Origin: Actinomyces oris
GTDB lineage: Bacteria; Actinomycetota; Actinomycetes; Actinomycetales; Actinomycetaceae
Direction of reading: 5' to 3'
Assembly (NCBI RefSeq): GCF_001553935.1
Contig: NZ_CP014232.1
Location: forward strand, 2,542,001 to 2,606,000
DNA: 64,000 nucleotides
Below, in pieces: positions 1 through 10,268 of this stretch. The notes under the pieces are model-generated. The model was not told the origin of the DNA, did no database searches, and was given only the letters and a program-made list of their open reading frames with translations. Each line of letters opens with the position of its first letter. Position 1 is the stretch's first letter. The position numbers were made by a program, and so were the translations under genes.

Positions 1-284
1 TTTGGTAAGGTGGGTTATTTATGATTTGTGGCACGGGGGTTGCGTGCAGAAAGAATGTCGACCATGTGGGCTGCGCCTAGGGTGATCTGAAGCCATTGAC
101 TCGTGTTCTCCTCGTGGTCGAACTCGGTGGCGCATCACAGATGGTAGTTAATTTTTCTCGAAAAGATATGTCTGCGCTTGAAGGCCGTCCGGTCTCCGTG
201 GGATGTCGCCGGTGGCGGGCGCGTAGCAGATCGCGACGTGAGCCGAACATGACCTCGTCGCGTCGGTCATGGGAGGATGCTGCC

Positions 285-776
285 ATGGCATACCGCGACA
301 TCCGCATCATTGGCGACCCGATCCTGCGCACCGAGTGCGACTGGATCACTGACATCGATGACTCCGTCAAGGCTCTGGTTGAGGACCTGCTCGAGACGGT
401 CGATGAGGACGGCCGGGCCGGCCTGGCCGCCAATCAGATCGGGATCGGTCTGCGTGCCTTCTCCTGGAACATCGACGGCGAGATCGGCTACATCCTCAAC
501 CCCAAGATCGTCGAGGTCTCCAAGGACGAGTACCAGGACGGGGACGAGGGCTGCCTGTCAGTGCCGGGCCTGTGGTTCCCCACGGAGCGAGCGTGGTACG
601 CCCGGGCTGAGGGAGTGGACCTGGACGGCAAGGAAGTCGTCGTCGAGGGGGAGGAGCTCATGGCTCGTTGCATCCAGCACGAGTGCGACCACCTGGAGGG
701 CCACCTCTACCTCGACCGCCTCGACCGGAAGAACCGGGCCAAGGCGATGAAGGAGCTGCGGGCGCAGGGACTGTAA
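285..776 (+). CDS. def: Peptide deformylase
   Basis: Removes the N-formyl group from new proteins in the cytoplasm. The 163-residue product has the three deformylase motifs: GLAANQIG near residue 46, EGCLS with metal ligand C90, and HECDH at 132-136 (ligands H132 and H136, catalytic E133). The frame is open further upstream, but the ATG at 285 is chosen because GGGAGGA lies 7 bases before it and family similarity begins there. The motif-1 residues differ slightly from the textbook GxGxAAxQ, as in actinobacterial copies. It is monocistronic and followed by a strong hairpin terminator. The family assignment is certain from motifs. Confidence 0.95.
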   Translation: MAYRDIRIIGDPILRTECDWITDIDDSVKALVEDLLETVDEDGRAGLAANQIGIGLRAFSWNIDGEIGYILNPKIVEVSKDEYQDGDEGCLSVPGLWFPTERAWYARAEGVDLDGKEVVVEGEELMARCIQHECDHLEGHLYLDRLDRKNRAKAMKELRAQGL

Positions 777-791
777 CGTCCCCAGGACGCG

Positions 792-837
792 AACCGGGTG
801 GGGCAACAGGTCACGAAACCTGTTGCCCCACCCGGTT
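792..837. terminator. Hairpin terminator between def and the DUF3145 gene
   Basis: A perfect 20-bp inverted repeat (792-811 with 818-837) surrounds a 6-base loop and runs into a short T tract. It separates the convergent deformylase and DUF3145 genes and probably stops transcription from both sides. Confidence 0.85.
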
Positions 838-873
838 TTCAGCAGGCGATGAGGCGTCCTATGTTCGGCGTTC

Positions 874-1374
874 CTAGCCGACGCGGTGCAGCCAGCGCAC
901 GGGCGCACCGGCTCCGGCGTAGCGGAAGGGCTCGAGCTCGTCGTCCCAGGCCTGCCCCAGAGCCAGATCGAGCTCGCGGCGCATCCTTTCAGGATCAGTC
1001 GCGTAGACGAGCGCGGCACGGATCCGGTCCTCGGGGACGACGACGTTGCCGTGAACATCCGTCTGGGCGTGGAAAATGCCCAGATCGGGGGTGTGGGACC
1101 AACGGCCGCCGTCGGTGCCGACACTCGCCTCCTCGGTCACCTCGTAGCGCAGGTTCGCCCAGCCGCGCAGGGCCGAGGCAAGGCTGGCTCCTGTTCCAGC
1201 AGGCCCCACCCAGCTGGTCTCGGCCCGCATCATGCCCCGAGCCGCAGGCTGCTCGGTCCAGTCCAGGTGGACACGCGAGCCGAGCACCTCGGCCGCTGCC
1301 CACTCGATGTGGGGGCAGAGCGCCCGAGGTGCTGAATGCACGAAAAGTACACCGCGGGTGTAGGCACCGATCAT
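874..1374 (-). CDS. DUF3145 family protein
   Basis: A 166-residue protein matching the actinobacterial DUF3145 family, whose function is not known. The N-terminus (TRGVLFVHSAP, then CPHIEWA) and the C-terminal half rich in Trp and Asp (ALGQAWDDELEPFR) are typical of the family. The ATG at 1374 is preceded by AGGAGG and begins with the conserved segment, so a longer frame from 1416 is not used. It lies downstream of fabF on the same strand with about 175 bases between, so linkage to the fatty-acid locus is possible but not shown. Confidence 0.8.
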   Translation of the reverse strand: MIGAYTRGVLFVHSAPRALCPHIEWAAAEVLGSRVHLDWTEQPAARGMMRAETSWVGPAGTGASLASALRGWANLRYEVTEEASVGTDGGRWSHTPDLGIFHAQTDVHGNVVVPEDRIRAALVYATDPERMRRELDLALGQAWDDELEPFRYAGAGAPVRWLHRVG

Positions 1375-1549
1375 GAGTATCGCCTCCTGGTTGGTTTCGA
1401 GATTCGCCTTCCCCAACGGTCTCGACCCGCAACCGGGCTCATGTCATGACGCACGCGGCATGCACGGCTTATTGTGCCTGACCATACCGGCCGGGTCCAG
1501 CGCCATGGGTCACAGGTGAGGTCTCATGGCGGCTCCCGCCCGAGCACGG

Positions 1550-2803
1550 CTACTGGCGGGCGAAAATTAGGGCGACGTTGTGCCCTCCGAAGCCGAAGGA
1601 GGTGCTGGCTGCGGCCGTCAGCCGGGGCAGGTCCCGGCCCTGCGGCCCGACGACGTCCAGCCCGAGCTGGGCCAGCTCCGGATCCACTCCGGCCGGCAGC
1701 AGCGTGGGCGGGGCCCAGCGCTCCCGCAGCGCCATGACGGTCAGCACCGCCTCCAGCCCCCCGGCCCCTCCCAGGAGGTGACCGGTGGCGGACTTCGTGG
1801 CGCTGACCGCCGCGTTCGGCACCGTTCTGGCCAGGACACCGGCCTCGACGACGTCGCCGGCAGGTGTCGAGGTGGCATGGGCGTTGACGTGCCCAACAGC
1901 GTCGGCGCCAAGGTCCGCGCGTTCCAGAGCCAGCTGCAGAGCTCGCTCTTGCTCCGCGCCAGATGGCTCCGGGCGTGCGACGTCGTAGGCATCGGCAGTC
2001 ACCCCTGAGCCCGCCAACACGGCCAGGACCCGTGCGCCACGGGCGATGGCGTGCCCAGCGCGCTCCAGAACAAGGATCCCGGCGCCCTCACCCAGGACGA
2101 AGCCGTCGCGGTCCGGGGCGAAGGGGCGGGAGGCGGTCTGCGGGTCGGCGTTGCGCGTGGACAGGGCCCGCATGGCGCCGAAGGCGGCCACGGTCATCGG
2201 GTGGAGGGCCGCATCCGTCCCCCCGGCCACGACGACGTCGGCCCGTCCCAGCGTGATGAGGTCCGCACCATAGGCGATTGCCTCGGCCCCGGAGGCGCAG
2301 GCCGAGACCGGAGCATGGATGCCGCCGTGGGCTCCCATCTCGATACCGACAGCGGCCGCCGGGGCGTTGGGCATGAGCGCTGGGACCGCCGTCGGCAGAA
2401 CCCGCCGGGGCCCCTTGTCCCTCAGCGTGTCCCAGGCCTCCATGACCGACAGGACCGGCCCCATGCCCGGGGAGACGGACACCGCTAGGCGCTGGGGGGC
2501 GACCTGCGGGGCCCCCGCTTGCTCCCAGGCCTGGCGGGCGGCCAGCAGTGCGCACTGACTGGCGCGGTCGAGGCGGCGCAGCTGGCGGGGCGGAAGCATC
2601 TCGGCAGGATCGACCGCCAGGGGGGCTCCGATCCGCACAGGCAGGTCATGGCTCTCGACCCACTCGTGCTCGAGGGTGCGAACCGCGCAGGTACCCTCGT
2701 GCAGGGCGCTCCAGGTGGACTCAATGTCCGCGCCCAGAGGATTGACGGTCCCCAGTCCGGTGACGACGACGTCGTCGGGGCGGCACTCGGCTTCCGGGCT
2801 CAT
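1550..2803 (-). CDS. fabF: Beta-ketoacyl-ACP synthase II
   Basis: Condenses malonyl-ACP with acyl-ACP in fatty-acid elongation. The 417 residues are the normal KAS II length. The thiolase-fold triad is visible: nucleophile C169 in SACASGAEA, H309 in NAHATSTPAGD and H342 in SATGHLLG, with a glycine-rich FGFGGHN near the C-terminus. It starts 8 bases after the acpP stop, so the two form an operon acpP-fabF. The usual partners fabD and fabH are not beside it. It could act on a specialised product, but the close link with acyl carrier protein and the FasR-like gene argues for primary fatty-acid synthesis. Confidence 0.93.
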   Translation of the reverse strand: MSPEAECRPDDVVVTGLGTVNPLGADIESTWSALHEGTCAVRTLEHEWVESHDLPVRIGAPLAVDPAEMLPPRQLRRLDRASQCALLAARQAWEQAGAPQVAPQRLAVSVSPGMGPVLSVMEAWDTLRDKGPRRVLPTAVPALMPNAPAAAVGIEMGAHGGIHAPVSACASGAEAIAYGADLITLGRADVVVAGGTDAALHPMTVAAFGAMRALSTRNADPQTASRPFAPDRDGFVLGEGAGILVLERAGHAIARGARVLAVLAGSGVTADAYDVARPEPSGAEQERALQLALERADLGADAVGHVNAHATSTPAGDVVEAGVLARTVPNAAVSATKSATGHLLGGAGGLEAVLTVMALRERWAPPTLLPAGVDPELAQLGLDVVGPQGRDLPRLTAAASTSFGFGGHNVALIFARQ

Positions 2804-2811
2804 GTGTGTCG

Positions 2812-3063
2812 TCAGGCCTTCTTGGAGGTCACCAGGTCGACCAGCGCTCCAACAGTAGGCAGGGTCGGGATGAGGGAGTCGTCCAGGGTTACACCGAAGC
2901 GCTCCTCAACCTGGGTGGCGATGGTTAGCAGACCCAGGGAGTCGACATCGAGGTCCTGGGCGAAAGTGGTGTCCCTAGTAATGTCCTTGGCGGCGACGCC
3001 GGACTCCTCGCTGACGATCTGGATGATGACGGACAGGACGTCGTCGTTGCTCTGCTCAGCCAT
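2812..3063 (-). CDS. acpP: Acyl carrier protein
   Basis: An 83-residue acidic carrier protein. The phosphopantetheine attachment site is S42 in the DVDSLGLL motif, the canonical DSL signature. It carries growing acyl chains for FabF, encoded immediately downstream. The ATG at 3063 is preceded by AGAAGGAG. The gene is probably first in the acpP-fabF transcript and lies downstream of a FasR-like regulator gene on the same strand, from which it is separated by a hairpin. Confidence 0.95.
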   Translation of the reverse strand: MAEQSNDDVLSVIIQIVSEESGVAAKDITRDTTFAQDLDVDSLGLLTIATQVEERFGVTLDDSLIPTLPTVGALVDLVTSKKA

Positions 3064-3244
3064 GGTGGCTCCTTCTGGCGCCGCGACGGAGTATCCAGGA
3101 TCCGTGACGGCGCTGTGACTCGATGATGGTTGTGGTTAGCCGGCGGCTGCGCCGCAGGTCAGATCATTGTCCCAGATGAGAAGGGGTGCTCCTGAACCAG
3201 TGGACCGCCAGGGTCGGTTTGCGGCCGGGGCACGGTCATAGCGC

Positions 3245-3287
3245 CACGACCGGACCTGTCCGAGGGTGACGGACGGGTCCGGTCGTG
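3245..3287 (-). terminator. Terminator after the FasR-like gene
   Basis: An 18-bp inverted repeat with one G-T pair (3245-3262 with 3270-3287) and a 7-base loop lies just downstream of the regulator stop codon on the minus strand. It separates the regulator from acpP, so acpP must have its own promoter in roughly 3064-3240. Confidence 0.75.
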
Positions 3288-3324
3288 AAGGAGTGGACGA
3301 GGGTGCGTATTAGGGCGCGGCGCG

Positions 3325-4524
3325 TCAGGCCTCCCGACTGACAGCCAGGCGGCCCACGATAATCGCCATGTGCAGCATGAGGCCGTCACGGGCGTTCGTT
3401 GCGTCCCAGCCGACCTGTTCACTGACCCGACCCAGGCGGTAGCGCACCGTGTTGGCGTGTACGAACAGGTTCCGGGCGGTGGCCTCCAGGCTCCCACCCA
3501 GTGCCAGGTAGGTGGCCACCGTACTCTCGAAGGGGTCGCCCATTTCGTGGAGGGGTGCGTGTACCAGATGAAGGATCTGCTCGCCGGCAAGCTCGTCGCC
3601 GGCCAGGAGCCGCTCGGGGAGGAGGTCGTCGGCATGAACCGGGTTGGGTGCCTCAGCCCAGCCGGGCAGGGCCCGTAGGCCGGCCAGGGCTGAGCGCAAC
3701 GATCGGCCCGCGTGCGAGATGCCGGGCACCACCGGGCCGACGACGGCCGACCCTCCCAGGCTGCCTGCCACCTGCATGGCCGCCTGGTCCACCAGCTGCT
3801 CAGCGGTGGCCTCTCGGCCGGAGTGCTTGGACGCCGGAACGTGGGTGGTCGGGCTGTCGCCCAGGACAATGAGGACGGAGTCTCCGCGCACGGATACCAG
3901 ACAGTCGCTGGCGAGGTTGCGGCACTCGTGACGCAACCTGGAGACACCGAGCGCATCAAGAGAGGTCTTGGCGGCGATCGCCACCACAGGACCGGTGCCG
4001 TTCCAGCCGGCAGTTCCCGCCCGGGTCGCGGCGTCCTCGGGGGCGTCGTGAAGCATCGCGTCGACCGCTACTGACTCCAACCGAGCATCCCAGGCGCCGC
4101 GGGCCTCAGCCGCACGGGCATACACCTCGGCCGCGGCGAAGCCAACGTCACGCCCGAAGGTCAGGACGAGGATGCGGACGGCGTCATGGTCCTCATCCGG
4201 CACGACGCGGGGAGCCTCGTCCACAACGACGTCGAGGACCGTGCGTACCAGAGCCAGGGTCTGCTCAAGGGTGATGACACCGGTTAGAGCAGCAGGGGCC
4301 ACGGAGAAGATCTGGGAGGGGACCAGCGGGGTCGAGGGGTCCTCCGCCGAGTCGACGAACATGGTGACGCCCAGACGGGCCACCGCAGCGATCTGGTCAC
4401 GCGAACCCTCCGGCAGGGTTCGGTAGAAATCATGGGCCGAACTGATGCGGTCCAGTGAGTGTTCAATAATTGTGTCCTGCGCCTGTCGCAGTGCAGACAC
4501 TCCCGGAGCGCTCAACTCATCCAT
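3325..4524 (-). CDS. FasR-like PucR-type transcriptional regulator
   Basis: A 399-residue protein with a C-terminal PucR/CdaR-type helix-turn-helix at about 345-367 (ATARNLFVHANTVRYRLGRV), a very typical motif. The N-terminal two thirds has no recognisable enzymatic motif. In Streptomyces a regulator of this architecture, FasR, sits upstream of the fabD-fabH-acpP-fabF cluster and activates it; the same position here suggests the same role, which is inference. The ATG at 4524 (MDELSAPG) fits the family; the frame is open further upstream but that part has no family features. No strong ribosome-binding site is seen. Confidence 0.8.
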   Translation of the reverse strand: MDELSAPGVSALRQAQDTIIEHSLDRISSAHDFYRTLPEGSRDQIAAVARLGVTMFVDSAEDPSTPLVPSQIFSVAPAALTGVITLEQTLALVRTVLDVVVDEAPRVVPDEDHDAVRILVLTFGRDVGFAAAEVYARAAEARGAWDARLESVAVDAMLHDAPEDAATRAGTAGWNGTGPVVAIAAKTSLDALGVSRLRHECRNLASDCLVSVRGDSVLIVLGDSPTTHVPASKHSGREATAEQLVDQAAMQVAGSLGGSAVVGPVVPGISHAGRSLRSALAGLRALPGWAEAPNPVHADDLLPERLLAGDELAGEQILHLVHAPLHEMGDPFESTVATYLALGGSLEATARNLFVHANTVRYRLGRVSEQVGWDATNARDGLMLHMAIIVGRLAVSREA

Positions 4525-4662
4525 GCTGTGGATGCTACCGACTGGAATATCCTGAGGACAGTAGGTTCCCGTTTGGCGCGGCGTGCGATCCGACACGAGT
4601 ATGTGTTGAAAATACGGGGATAACTGAGGGTGGTGTGTCGCGAGAACGGAGAGGATTACGCA

Positions 4663-4680
4663 GGTTACAATAGCGTAACC
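4663..4680. promoter_or_regulatory. Inverted repeat between the fasR-like gene and aspA
   Basis: GGTTAC-6-GTAACC is an exact 6-bp inverted repeat in the divergent promoter region. It could be an operator for either gene. It is about 140 bases from the regulator start and 110 bases from aspA. Confidence 0.4.
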
Positions 4681-4788
4681 ATTGTGGAAGCCATGGTATG
4701 TGAATCTGCAATGACCTGAATGTGTGCGTCGTATGCCAGCATGGAGACGCACAGGCAGGTGCCTAGCTAGACAACTCGGAGGCTCAGG

Positions 4789-6267
4789 ATGACGAAGGCA
4801 ACCCGCACAGAGGAAGATCTTCTTGGTGCACGGGAAGTTCCATTGGAAGCCTATTGGGGAATCCATACGCTGCGTGCGATGGAGAACTTCCAGATCTCTG
4901 GATCGGTGGTCGGTGATGAAGAGGCCTTTGTTCGCGGCATGGTGCAGGTGAAGAAGGCGTCAGCGTTAGCGAACGGTGACCTCGGGGCTCTTGACCCGGA
5001 GGTTGCTGGTGCGATTGTGTGGGCGTGTGACCAGGTGCTGGTTGCTGAGCGCTGCCTCGATCAGTTCCCAGTCGACCAGTTCCAGGGGGGTGCTGGGACC
5101 AGCGTCAACATGAATACCAACGAGGTGATCGCCAATCTCGCGCTGGAGTACCTGGGATACGCCAAGGGTCGTTATGACATCATCAACCCCAATGATCATG
5201 TCAACAAGTCCCAGTCGACGAACGACGCCTATCCGACCGGATTCCGTCTGGGGCTGTTCACCCTAGTCGCCTCGCTCGTCGAGGAGCTCGAGCGACTCAT
5301 CGTGTCGATGCGATCCAAGGGGAAGGAACTCGTCAATGTTCTGAAGATGGGACGTACCCAGCTTCAGGATGCGGTTCCGATGAGCCTAGGACAGGAGTTC
5401 GAGGCCTTCGCCGTTCTGCTGGAGGAGGAGGTGAGCCGGCTTCACAACAACGCCGCCCTACTTCTGGAGGTGAACCTCGGGGCCACGGCGATCGGCACAG
5501 GGCTCAACACGCCGCCGGACTATCAGAGCACTGTTGTCGGACGTCTGCGGGAGGTCACGGGGCTGGACATTCGAGGAGCGCATGACCTGCTGGAAGCCAC
5601 GAGTGACACGGGCGCCTACGTCTCGATGCACGCGGCGATCAAACGCCTGGCGGTGAAGCTGTCCAAGATCTGTAACGACCTGCGACTACTGTCCTCCGGA
5701 CCTCGTGCGGGGCTGGGGGAGATCCGGCTGCCTGAACGCCAGGCCGGTTCCTCCATCATGCCGGCCAAGGTCAATCCGGTCATCCCGGAGGTGGTGAACC
5801 AGGTCTGCTTCAAGGTCATCGGAAACGACGTGGCGCTGACCTTCGCCGCCGAGGCAGGGCAGCTTCAGCTCAACGTCATGGAACCGGTGATCGCCCAGAC
5901 CATCTTCGAGTCCATCAATCTGCTCACCCGCGGGATGTCAACCCTTCGGGAACTGTGCATCGTGGGGATCGAGGCCAATGAGGAGGTATGTCGTCGCAAT
6001 GTGCTGGACTCGATCGGAATCGTCACCTATCTCAATCCGGTGATCGGTCATCACAATGGCGACCTGGTGGGCCGTGAGTGCGCCCGTTCTGGACGCAGTG
6101 TGCGAGAGGTCGTGCTGGAGATGGGGCTGCTCGAGGAGTCTGTTCTTGACGAGATTCTCAGCCCGGAGAACCTTCTGCGTCCCCATTTCCGCGACTTGAA
6201 GGTCTACTCGGGATCCGACCCGTCGACTCCGCCGGTTGTGTCCACCGCTCCTGACTTGGGGGAGTAA
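4789..6267 (+). CDS. aspA: Aspartate ammonia-lyase
   Basis: Converts L-aspartate to fumarate and ammonia. At 492 residues it is the normal family length. The fumarase/aspartase signature [11 protein letters not shown] is at 320-330 and its Ser is the catalytic base of the family. [11 protein letters not shown] near 103 and [10 protein letters not shown] near 137 are the other conserved substrate-binding regions. The choice of aspartase over fumarase rests on overall sequence feel ([11 protein letters not shown]-terminus) and is good but not certain. GGAG precedes the ATG. In an anaerobe the fumarate made here can be an electron acceptor. Confidence 0.9.
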   Translation: MTKATRTEEDLLGAREVPLEAYWGIHTLRAMENFQISGSVVGDEEAFVRGMVQVKKASALANGDLGALDPEVAGAIVWACDQVLVAERCLDQFPVDQFQGGAGTSVNMNTNEVIANLALEYLGYAKGRYDIINPNDHVNKSQSTNDAYPTGFRLGLFTLVASLVEELERLIVSMRSKGKELVNVLKMGRTQLQDAVPMSLGQEFEAFAVLLEEEVSRLHNNAALLLEVNLGATAIGTGLNTPPDYQSTVVGRLREVTGLDIRGAHDLLEATSDTGAYVSMHAAIKRLAVKLSKICNDLRLLSSGPRAGLGEIRLPERQAGSSIMPAKVNPVIPEVVNQVCFKVIGNDVALTFAAEAGQLQLNVMEPVIAQTIFESINLLTRGMSTLRELCIVGIEANEEVCRRNVLDSIGIVTYLNPVIGHHNGDLVGRECARSGRSVREVVLEMGLLEESVLDEILSPENLLRPHFRDLKVYSGSDPSTPPVVSTAPDLGE

Positions 6268-6278
6268 GGGGAATCTGT

Positions 6279-6336
6279 CTTCCGAGGGTCGGCGGGCGGT
6301 CAGCGGCTAGTTGCGCTGCCTCGCCGACGTCGGAAG
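6279..6336. terminator. Imperfect hairpin after aspA
   Basis: An imperfect long inverted repeat (6279-6294 with 6322-6336) with a wide loop lies between the convergent aspA and lipoprotein genes. It may serve as terminator for aspA. No T tract is clear. Confidence 0.45.
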
Positions 6337-6364
6337 GCTGCTTCCAGCTCTACCGCGAACGGCA

Positions 6365-7009
6365 TCACGAGAAGGATCGGCAGGAGCGGACGACAGGAGC
6401 GTGAACGTCCTTGCCGATGATGTTGAGCCCCTGTGGATCCACCTTCGCCTGTGGAGGCCTGGAGTGCCAGAAGACGTAATTCTGGCTGTCCCCGTCGTTG
6501 GAGCCGAACGTGACTTTATTGGAAGCGCCGATCCAGACCGTGTTGTCAAAGCCGTTGACGGTCAGTGAATCGATCTCCCCCTCGATGATGACCACGAGAC
6601 TTTGTGCGGTGATTTTTACGTCTCGTGCGCCCGCCGAGACCTTGACCACCTGATCGGTGGAGAGCTCGTTCGCGGTGACACTGACCTGGTCGGAGGCCGG
6701 CATGACCTTGGTGACCTGGGCCTCCGCCTGGGATCGGGTGTCTTCCGCGTCGTTGTCGGTCAGCTCGTCGTCGTAGTCCTGGATGTCGGAGGACGTGCAG
6801 TTGCCGTACTCCAGCGGATCCATGGGACTGGTGTCCTCCAGCTTCCCAGTGGGCTCTTCCTCAGCCTCCTGAGCGGCGGCGTCGTGGGTCTGGTCCGGCG
6901 GGGTAGAGGACGCCCCCCTTGCACCGGTCCAGCCGACCGAGCAACCGGACAGGGTCAGCAGGCATGCGGCCATGAAGGAGGTGGAGCGCAGGAGCGAAGA
7001 GCGGGACAA
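6365..7009 (-). CDS. DUF3060-type lipoprotein
   Basis: A 214-residue secreted lipoprotein. The N-terminus has charged residues, a hydrophobic stretch and a lipobox LSGC with C23 as the lipidated residue. A Glu/Asp/Thr-rich linker follows (about 45-95), then a repeat-like beta domain (about 105-200) with short hydrophobic turns such as NGFDNTVWIGAS, as in DUF3060 proteins of unknown function. It lies 108 bases downstream of aceE on the same strand but behind a strong hairpin, so it is probably transcribed separately. Confidence 0.75.
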   Translation of the reverse strand: MSRSSLLRSTSFMAACLLTLSGCSVGWTGARGASSTPPDQTHDAAAQEAEEEPTGKLEDTSPMDPLEYGNCTSSDIQDYDDELTDNDAEDTRSQAEAQVTKVMPASDQVSVTANELSTDQVVKVSAGARDVKITAQSLVVIIEGEIDSLTVNGFDNTVWIGASNKVTFGSNDGDSQNYVFWHSRPPQAKVDPQGLNIIGKDVHAPVVRSCRSFS

Positions 7010-7034
7010 GGAAGGACCTCATTCGGCAGACATG

Positions 7035-7078
7035 GTGGTGCCGGTGGAACACGGAAGACCGCGTTCCACCGGCACCAC
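7035..7078 (-). terminator. Terminator after aceE
   Basis: A 16-bp perfect inverted repeat (7035-7050 with 7063-7078) with a 12-base loop lies 40 bases downstream of the aceE stop, between it and the lipoprotein gene. Confidence 0.75.
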
Positions 7079-7117
7079 AATTGGTCAGTGCGTCCAACTA
7101 TAGCCGCACGGGGCGGA

Positions 7118-9871
7118 TCAGGACTCCCCTCCCTGGGACCCGGAGGTGCCTGCATTGACGTTGGTCAAGTCGTAGCGGGCAACGGCCTGGGCCAGGACGG
7201 AGCGGTCGAGGCGCCCCTGCTCCACCAGAGCCTGGAGGGCGCGCACCACCACCGACTGGGCGTCAATGAGGTAATGACGCCTGGCGGCGGCACGGGTGTC
7301 GGAGAATCCGAAGCCGTCAGCACCCAGGGTGTAGTAGTCGCCGGGCACCCAGGCACGGATCTGGTCGGGAACCAGGTGATCGTAGTCGCTGGTGGCGATG
7401 AAGGGGCCCGTGCTCTCGGAGAGCTTCTGCGTCAGGTAGGGGACCTGCCGCTCGCCGTCGGGAGCCAGGAAGTTGGCCTTCTCCACCTCCAGGGCCTGGC
7501 GCCGCAGCTCGTTCCAGCTGGTGACCGACCACGTGGCGGCACGCACGCCCCAGTCCTCGGCCAGGATGCGGCGGGCCTCCTCGATCCAGGGCACTCCTAC
7601 ACCGGAGGCCAGGAGCTGGACCTCGGGGCCCTCGCCGTCGGGGGCCTCGCTGATGCGGTGGATACCGCGCAGGATTCCCTCGACGTCGACGTTGTCGGGC
7701 TCGGCGGGCTGGTGGATCGGCTCGTTGTAGACGGTCAGGTAGTACATGACGTCTCGGTTGCGACCCGAGTCCGGTCCGTACCAGCGCTCCAGGGCGTCGC
7801 GCACAATGTGCCGGATCTCGTAGGCGTAGGCCGGGTCGTAGCTGACGACGGCGTCGTTGGTGGCCGCGATCATGGGGGAGTGGCCGTCCATGTGCTGGGT
7901 GCCCTCACCGGTCAAGGTGGTGCGCCCGGCTGTGGCTCCGATGATGAAGCCGCGGGTCAGCTGGTCGCCGGCGGCCCAGAACTGGTCGCCGGTGCGCTGG
8001 AAGCCGAACATCGAGTAGAAGATGTAGACCGGGATCATGGGCTCGCCGTGGGTGGCGTAGCTCGTGCCGGCCACCTGGAACAGGGAGACCGAACCGGCCT
8101 CGTTGATGCCCGTGTGCATGAGCTGACCGGAGGTGGACTCCCGGTAGGACAGCATCATGTCGGCGTCGACCGGCGTGTAGTTCTGACCCTGGGTGTTGAA
8201 AATCTTCTTGGTGGGGAAGAGCGACTCCAGCCCGAAGGTGCGCGACTCGTCCGGAACGATCGGGACGATGCGCCGACCGATGCCCTTGTCCTTGATGAGC
8301 TCCTTGAGCAGGCGCACGAAGGCCATCGTGGAGGCGACCTCCTGCTTGCCCGAGCCGCCCTTGAGGATGTCGTAGGTCTTGTCACCGGGCAGCTCGAGCT
8401 CGACGCCGGCATCGCGACGCTCGGGGATGAAGCCGCCGAGCTGGCGGCGCCGGTCCAGCATGTAGAGCAGCGAGGGGTCGTCGTTGGCCGGCCGGTAGTA
8501 CGGCGGCATCTTCGGGTTGGCCTCGAGCTGCTCGTCGGTGATCGGGATGTGGAGCCGGTCGCGCAGGGCCTTGAGGTCGTCCAGCGTCAGCTTCTTCATC
8601 TGGTGGGTGGCGTTACGGCCGGCGAAGTGGCCTCCCAGGAGGTAGCCCTTGACCGTGTGCGCGAGGATGACGGTGGGCTGGCCCTTGTGCTCCGTGGCCG
8701 CCTTGTAGGCGGCGTACATCTTGCGGTAGTCGTTGCCGCCGCGCTGCAGGGCCCAGATCTCGTCGTCCGTCCAGTCCTTGACGAGCTCGGCGGTGCGCGG
8801 GTCGCGGCCGAAGAAGTGCTCGCGGATGTAGGCGCCGTCGTTGGCCTTGAAGGTCTGGTAGTCGCCGTCGAGCGTCTCCATCATGAGGTGCTCGAGGGCG
8901 TGGTCCTTGTCCGCGGCGAGGAGCTGGTCCCAGCCGCGGCCCCAGATCACCTTGATGACGTTCCAGCCCGCGCCCTTGAAGAAGGCCTCGAGCTCCTGGA
9001 TGATCTTGCCGTTCCCGCGCACCGGTCCGTCGAGGCGCTGCAGGTTGCAGTTGATGACGAAGGTGAGGTTGTCCAGCTGCTGGCTGGCGGCCAGCTGCAG
9101 CATGCCGCGCGACTCGGGCTCGTCCATCTCACCGTCACCCAGGAAGGCCCAGGTGTGCTGCTGGGAGGTGTCCTTGATGCCGGCGCCCTGAAGGTACTTG
9201 TCGAACCAGGCCTGGTAGATGGCCTCAGCCGGGCCAAGGCCCATGGAGACGGTGGGGTACTCCCAGAAGTCCTCCATGCGACGCGGGTGGGGGTAGGAGG
9301 GCAGGCCGCGGCCACCGGCCGGGCGGGACTCCTCCTGGCGGAAGCCGTCCAGGTCGGCCTCGCTCAGACGGCCCTCGACGAAGGCGCGAGCGTAGTTACC
9401 CGGTGAGGCGTGGCCCTGGAAGAAGACGTGGTCGCCGCCGCCGGGGTGGTCCTTACCGCGGAAGAAGTGGTTGAAGCCGACCTCGTAGAGGGTCGCGGTC
9501 GAGGCGTAGGAAGAGATGTGTCCGCCGACCCCGACCCCGGGGCGCTGGGCACGGGTGACCATGACGGCGGCGTTCCAGCGCAGCCAGCGCCGGTAGGTGC
9601 GCTCGGCGCTCTCGTCACCGGGGAAGTAGGGCTCGTTGGCGACGTCGATGGTGTTGATGTACGGCGTCGTCGTCTCGGTGGGGACCGTGACGTTCTTCTG
9701 CCGGGCCTGAGCCAGCATGCTCAGCAGGATGTAGCGCGCACGCTTGGCGCCCTTGTCCGCGATGAGGGCATCGAGGGACTCGTGCCACTCCTTGGTCTCC
9801 TCTGGGTCGTTGTCGGTCACCTTCGTCAGGAGGCCGTCAATGAGCGGCGTGGAGTCACTGGTGGGGCTCAC
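7118..9871 (-). CDS. aceE: Pyruvate dehydrogenase E1 component, homodimeric type
   Basis: Decarboxylates pyruvate with thiamine diphosphate and passes the acetyl group to the lipoyl domains of E2. The 917 residues match the single-chain AceE class of actinobacteria and enterobacteria rather than the alpha/beta type. The thiamine motif begins [10 protein letters not shown] near residue 245. GTG at 9871 is used because AGGAAAGAGG stands just before it. E2 and E3 are not adjacent but lie at 45.9-49.1 kb, and lipoate synthesis genes lie at 37.8-39.6 kb. A strong hairpin follows the gene. Confidence 0.96.
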   Translation of the reverse strand: MSPTSDSTPLIDGLLTKVTDNDPEETKEWHESLDALIADKGAKRARYILLSMLAQARQKNVTVPTETTTPYINTIDVANEPYFPGDESAERTYRRWLRWNAAVMVTRAQRPGVGVGGHISSYASTATLYEVGFNHFFRGKDHPGGGDHVFFQGHASPGNYARAFVEGRLSEADLDGFRQEESRPAGGRGLPSYPHPRRMEDFWEYPTVSMGLGPAEAIYQAWFDKYLQGAGIKDTSQQHTWAFLGDGEMDEPESRGMLQLAASQQLDNLTFVINCNLQRLDGPVRGNGKIIQELEAFFKGAGWNVIKVIWGRGWDQLLAADKDHALEHLMMETLDGDYQTFKANDGAYIREHFFGRDPRTAELVKDWTDDEIWALQRGGNDYRKMYAAYKAATEHKGQPTVILAHTVKGYLLGGHFAGRNATHQMKKLTLDDLKALRDRLHIPITDEQLEANPKMPPYYRPANDDPSLLYMLDRRRQLGGFIPERRDAGVELELPGDKTYDILKGGSGKQEVASTMAFVRLLKELIKDKGIGRRIVPIVPDESRTFGLESLFPTKKIFNTQGQNYTPVDADMMLSYRESTSGQLMHTGINEAGSVSLFQVAGTSYATHGEPMIPVYIFYSMFGFQRTGDQFWAAGDQLTRGFIIGATAGRTTLTGEGTQHMDGHSPMIAATNDAVVSYDPAYAYEIRHIVRDALERWYGPDSGRNRDVMYYLTVYNEPIHQPAEPDNVDVEGILRGIHRISEAPDGEGPEVQLLASGVGVPWIEEARRILAEDWGVRAATWSVTSWNELRRQALEVEKANFLAPDGERQVPYLTQKLSESTGPFIATSDYDHLVPDQIRAWVPGDYYTLGADGFGFSDTRAAARRHYLIDAQSVVVRALQALVEQGRLDRSVLAQAVARYDLTNVNAGTSGSQGGES

Positions 9872-10268
9872 GGAATCCTCTTTCCTCGCGTCTGTGCGGA
9901 CGGCCCGAGCCTCATTGCGTACCGTGGCGCCGATGACGGCGTCGGCGTGCGCCTGAAGTCAGGTCGCTGTGGATGACGGCCCTAATCTACGACCTGCGAC
10001 GGCACGAACGCTGCACCCAACGGGAGGAAAGTCCCACCTCACGTATGATGTAGGCCACATAGCGGTGGGTTGATTTCGCTGTCGGGCGCTGTGGGCGTGG
10101 AGCCTCAAGCTGGTGACTGCACCAGAATCGACCTTCAAAGGAAAGTCCAAGGTAATCTGACGTGCGTGTTCACTTGCGCGGCTGGTGCCAGGTGCGGTGG
10201 GCTAGTACCTATCGCCTAACAGTGGGCGAGCGCTAGACGGGCTGGGCCCAGAAGGACGGTGTAAGGAC
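9872..10268. other. Divergent intergenic region aceE / DUF3052
   Basis: About 400 bases without a gene, holding the promoters of aceE and the DUF3052 gene. TATGAT at 10044-10049 on the plus strand could be a -10 element, which would leave a leader of more than 200 bases for the DUF3052 gene; no matching -35 was identified. No RNA motif was recognised. Confidence 0.5.

Noticed and set aside
1487..1499. A 13-base match (CCGGCCGGGTCCA) to the 3' end of tRNA-Val, as a possible far attachment repeat
   Set aside because: It would enclose fabF, acpP, aspA and aceE, all ordinary core genes, and the match is short in GC-rich sequence. The island is on the other side of the tRNA.
6602..9406. A 934-codon open frame on the plus strand across aceE
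   Set aside because: It is antisense to aceE, with a composition (Val/Gly/Leu/His-rich) typical of shadow frames in GC-rich genes and no family motif. The same holds for the long minus frame at 58657-60636 across pflB.
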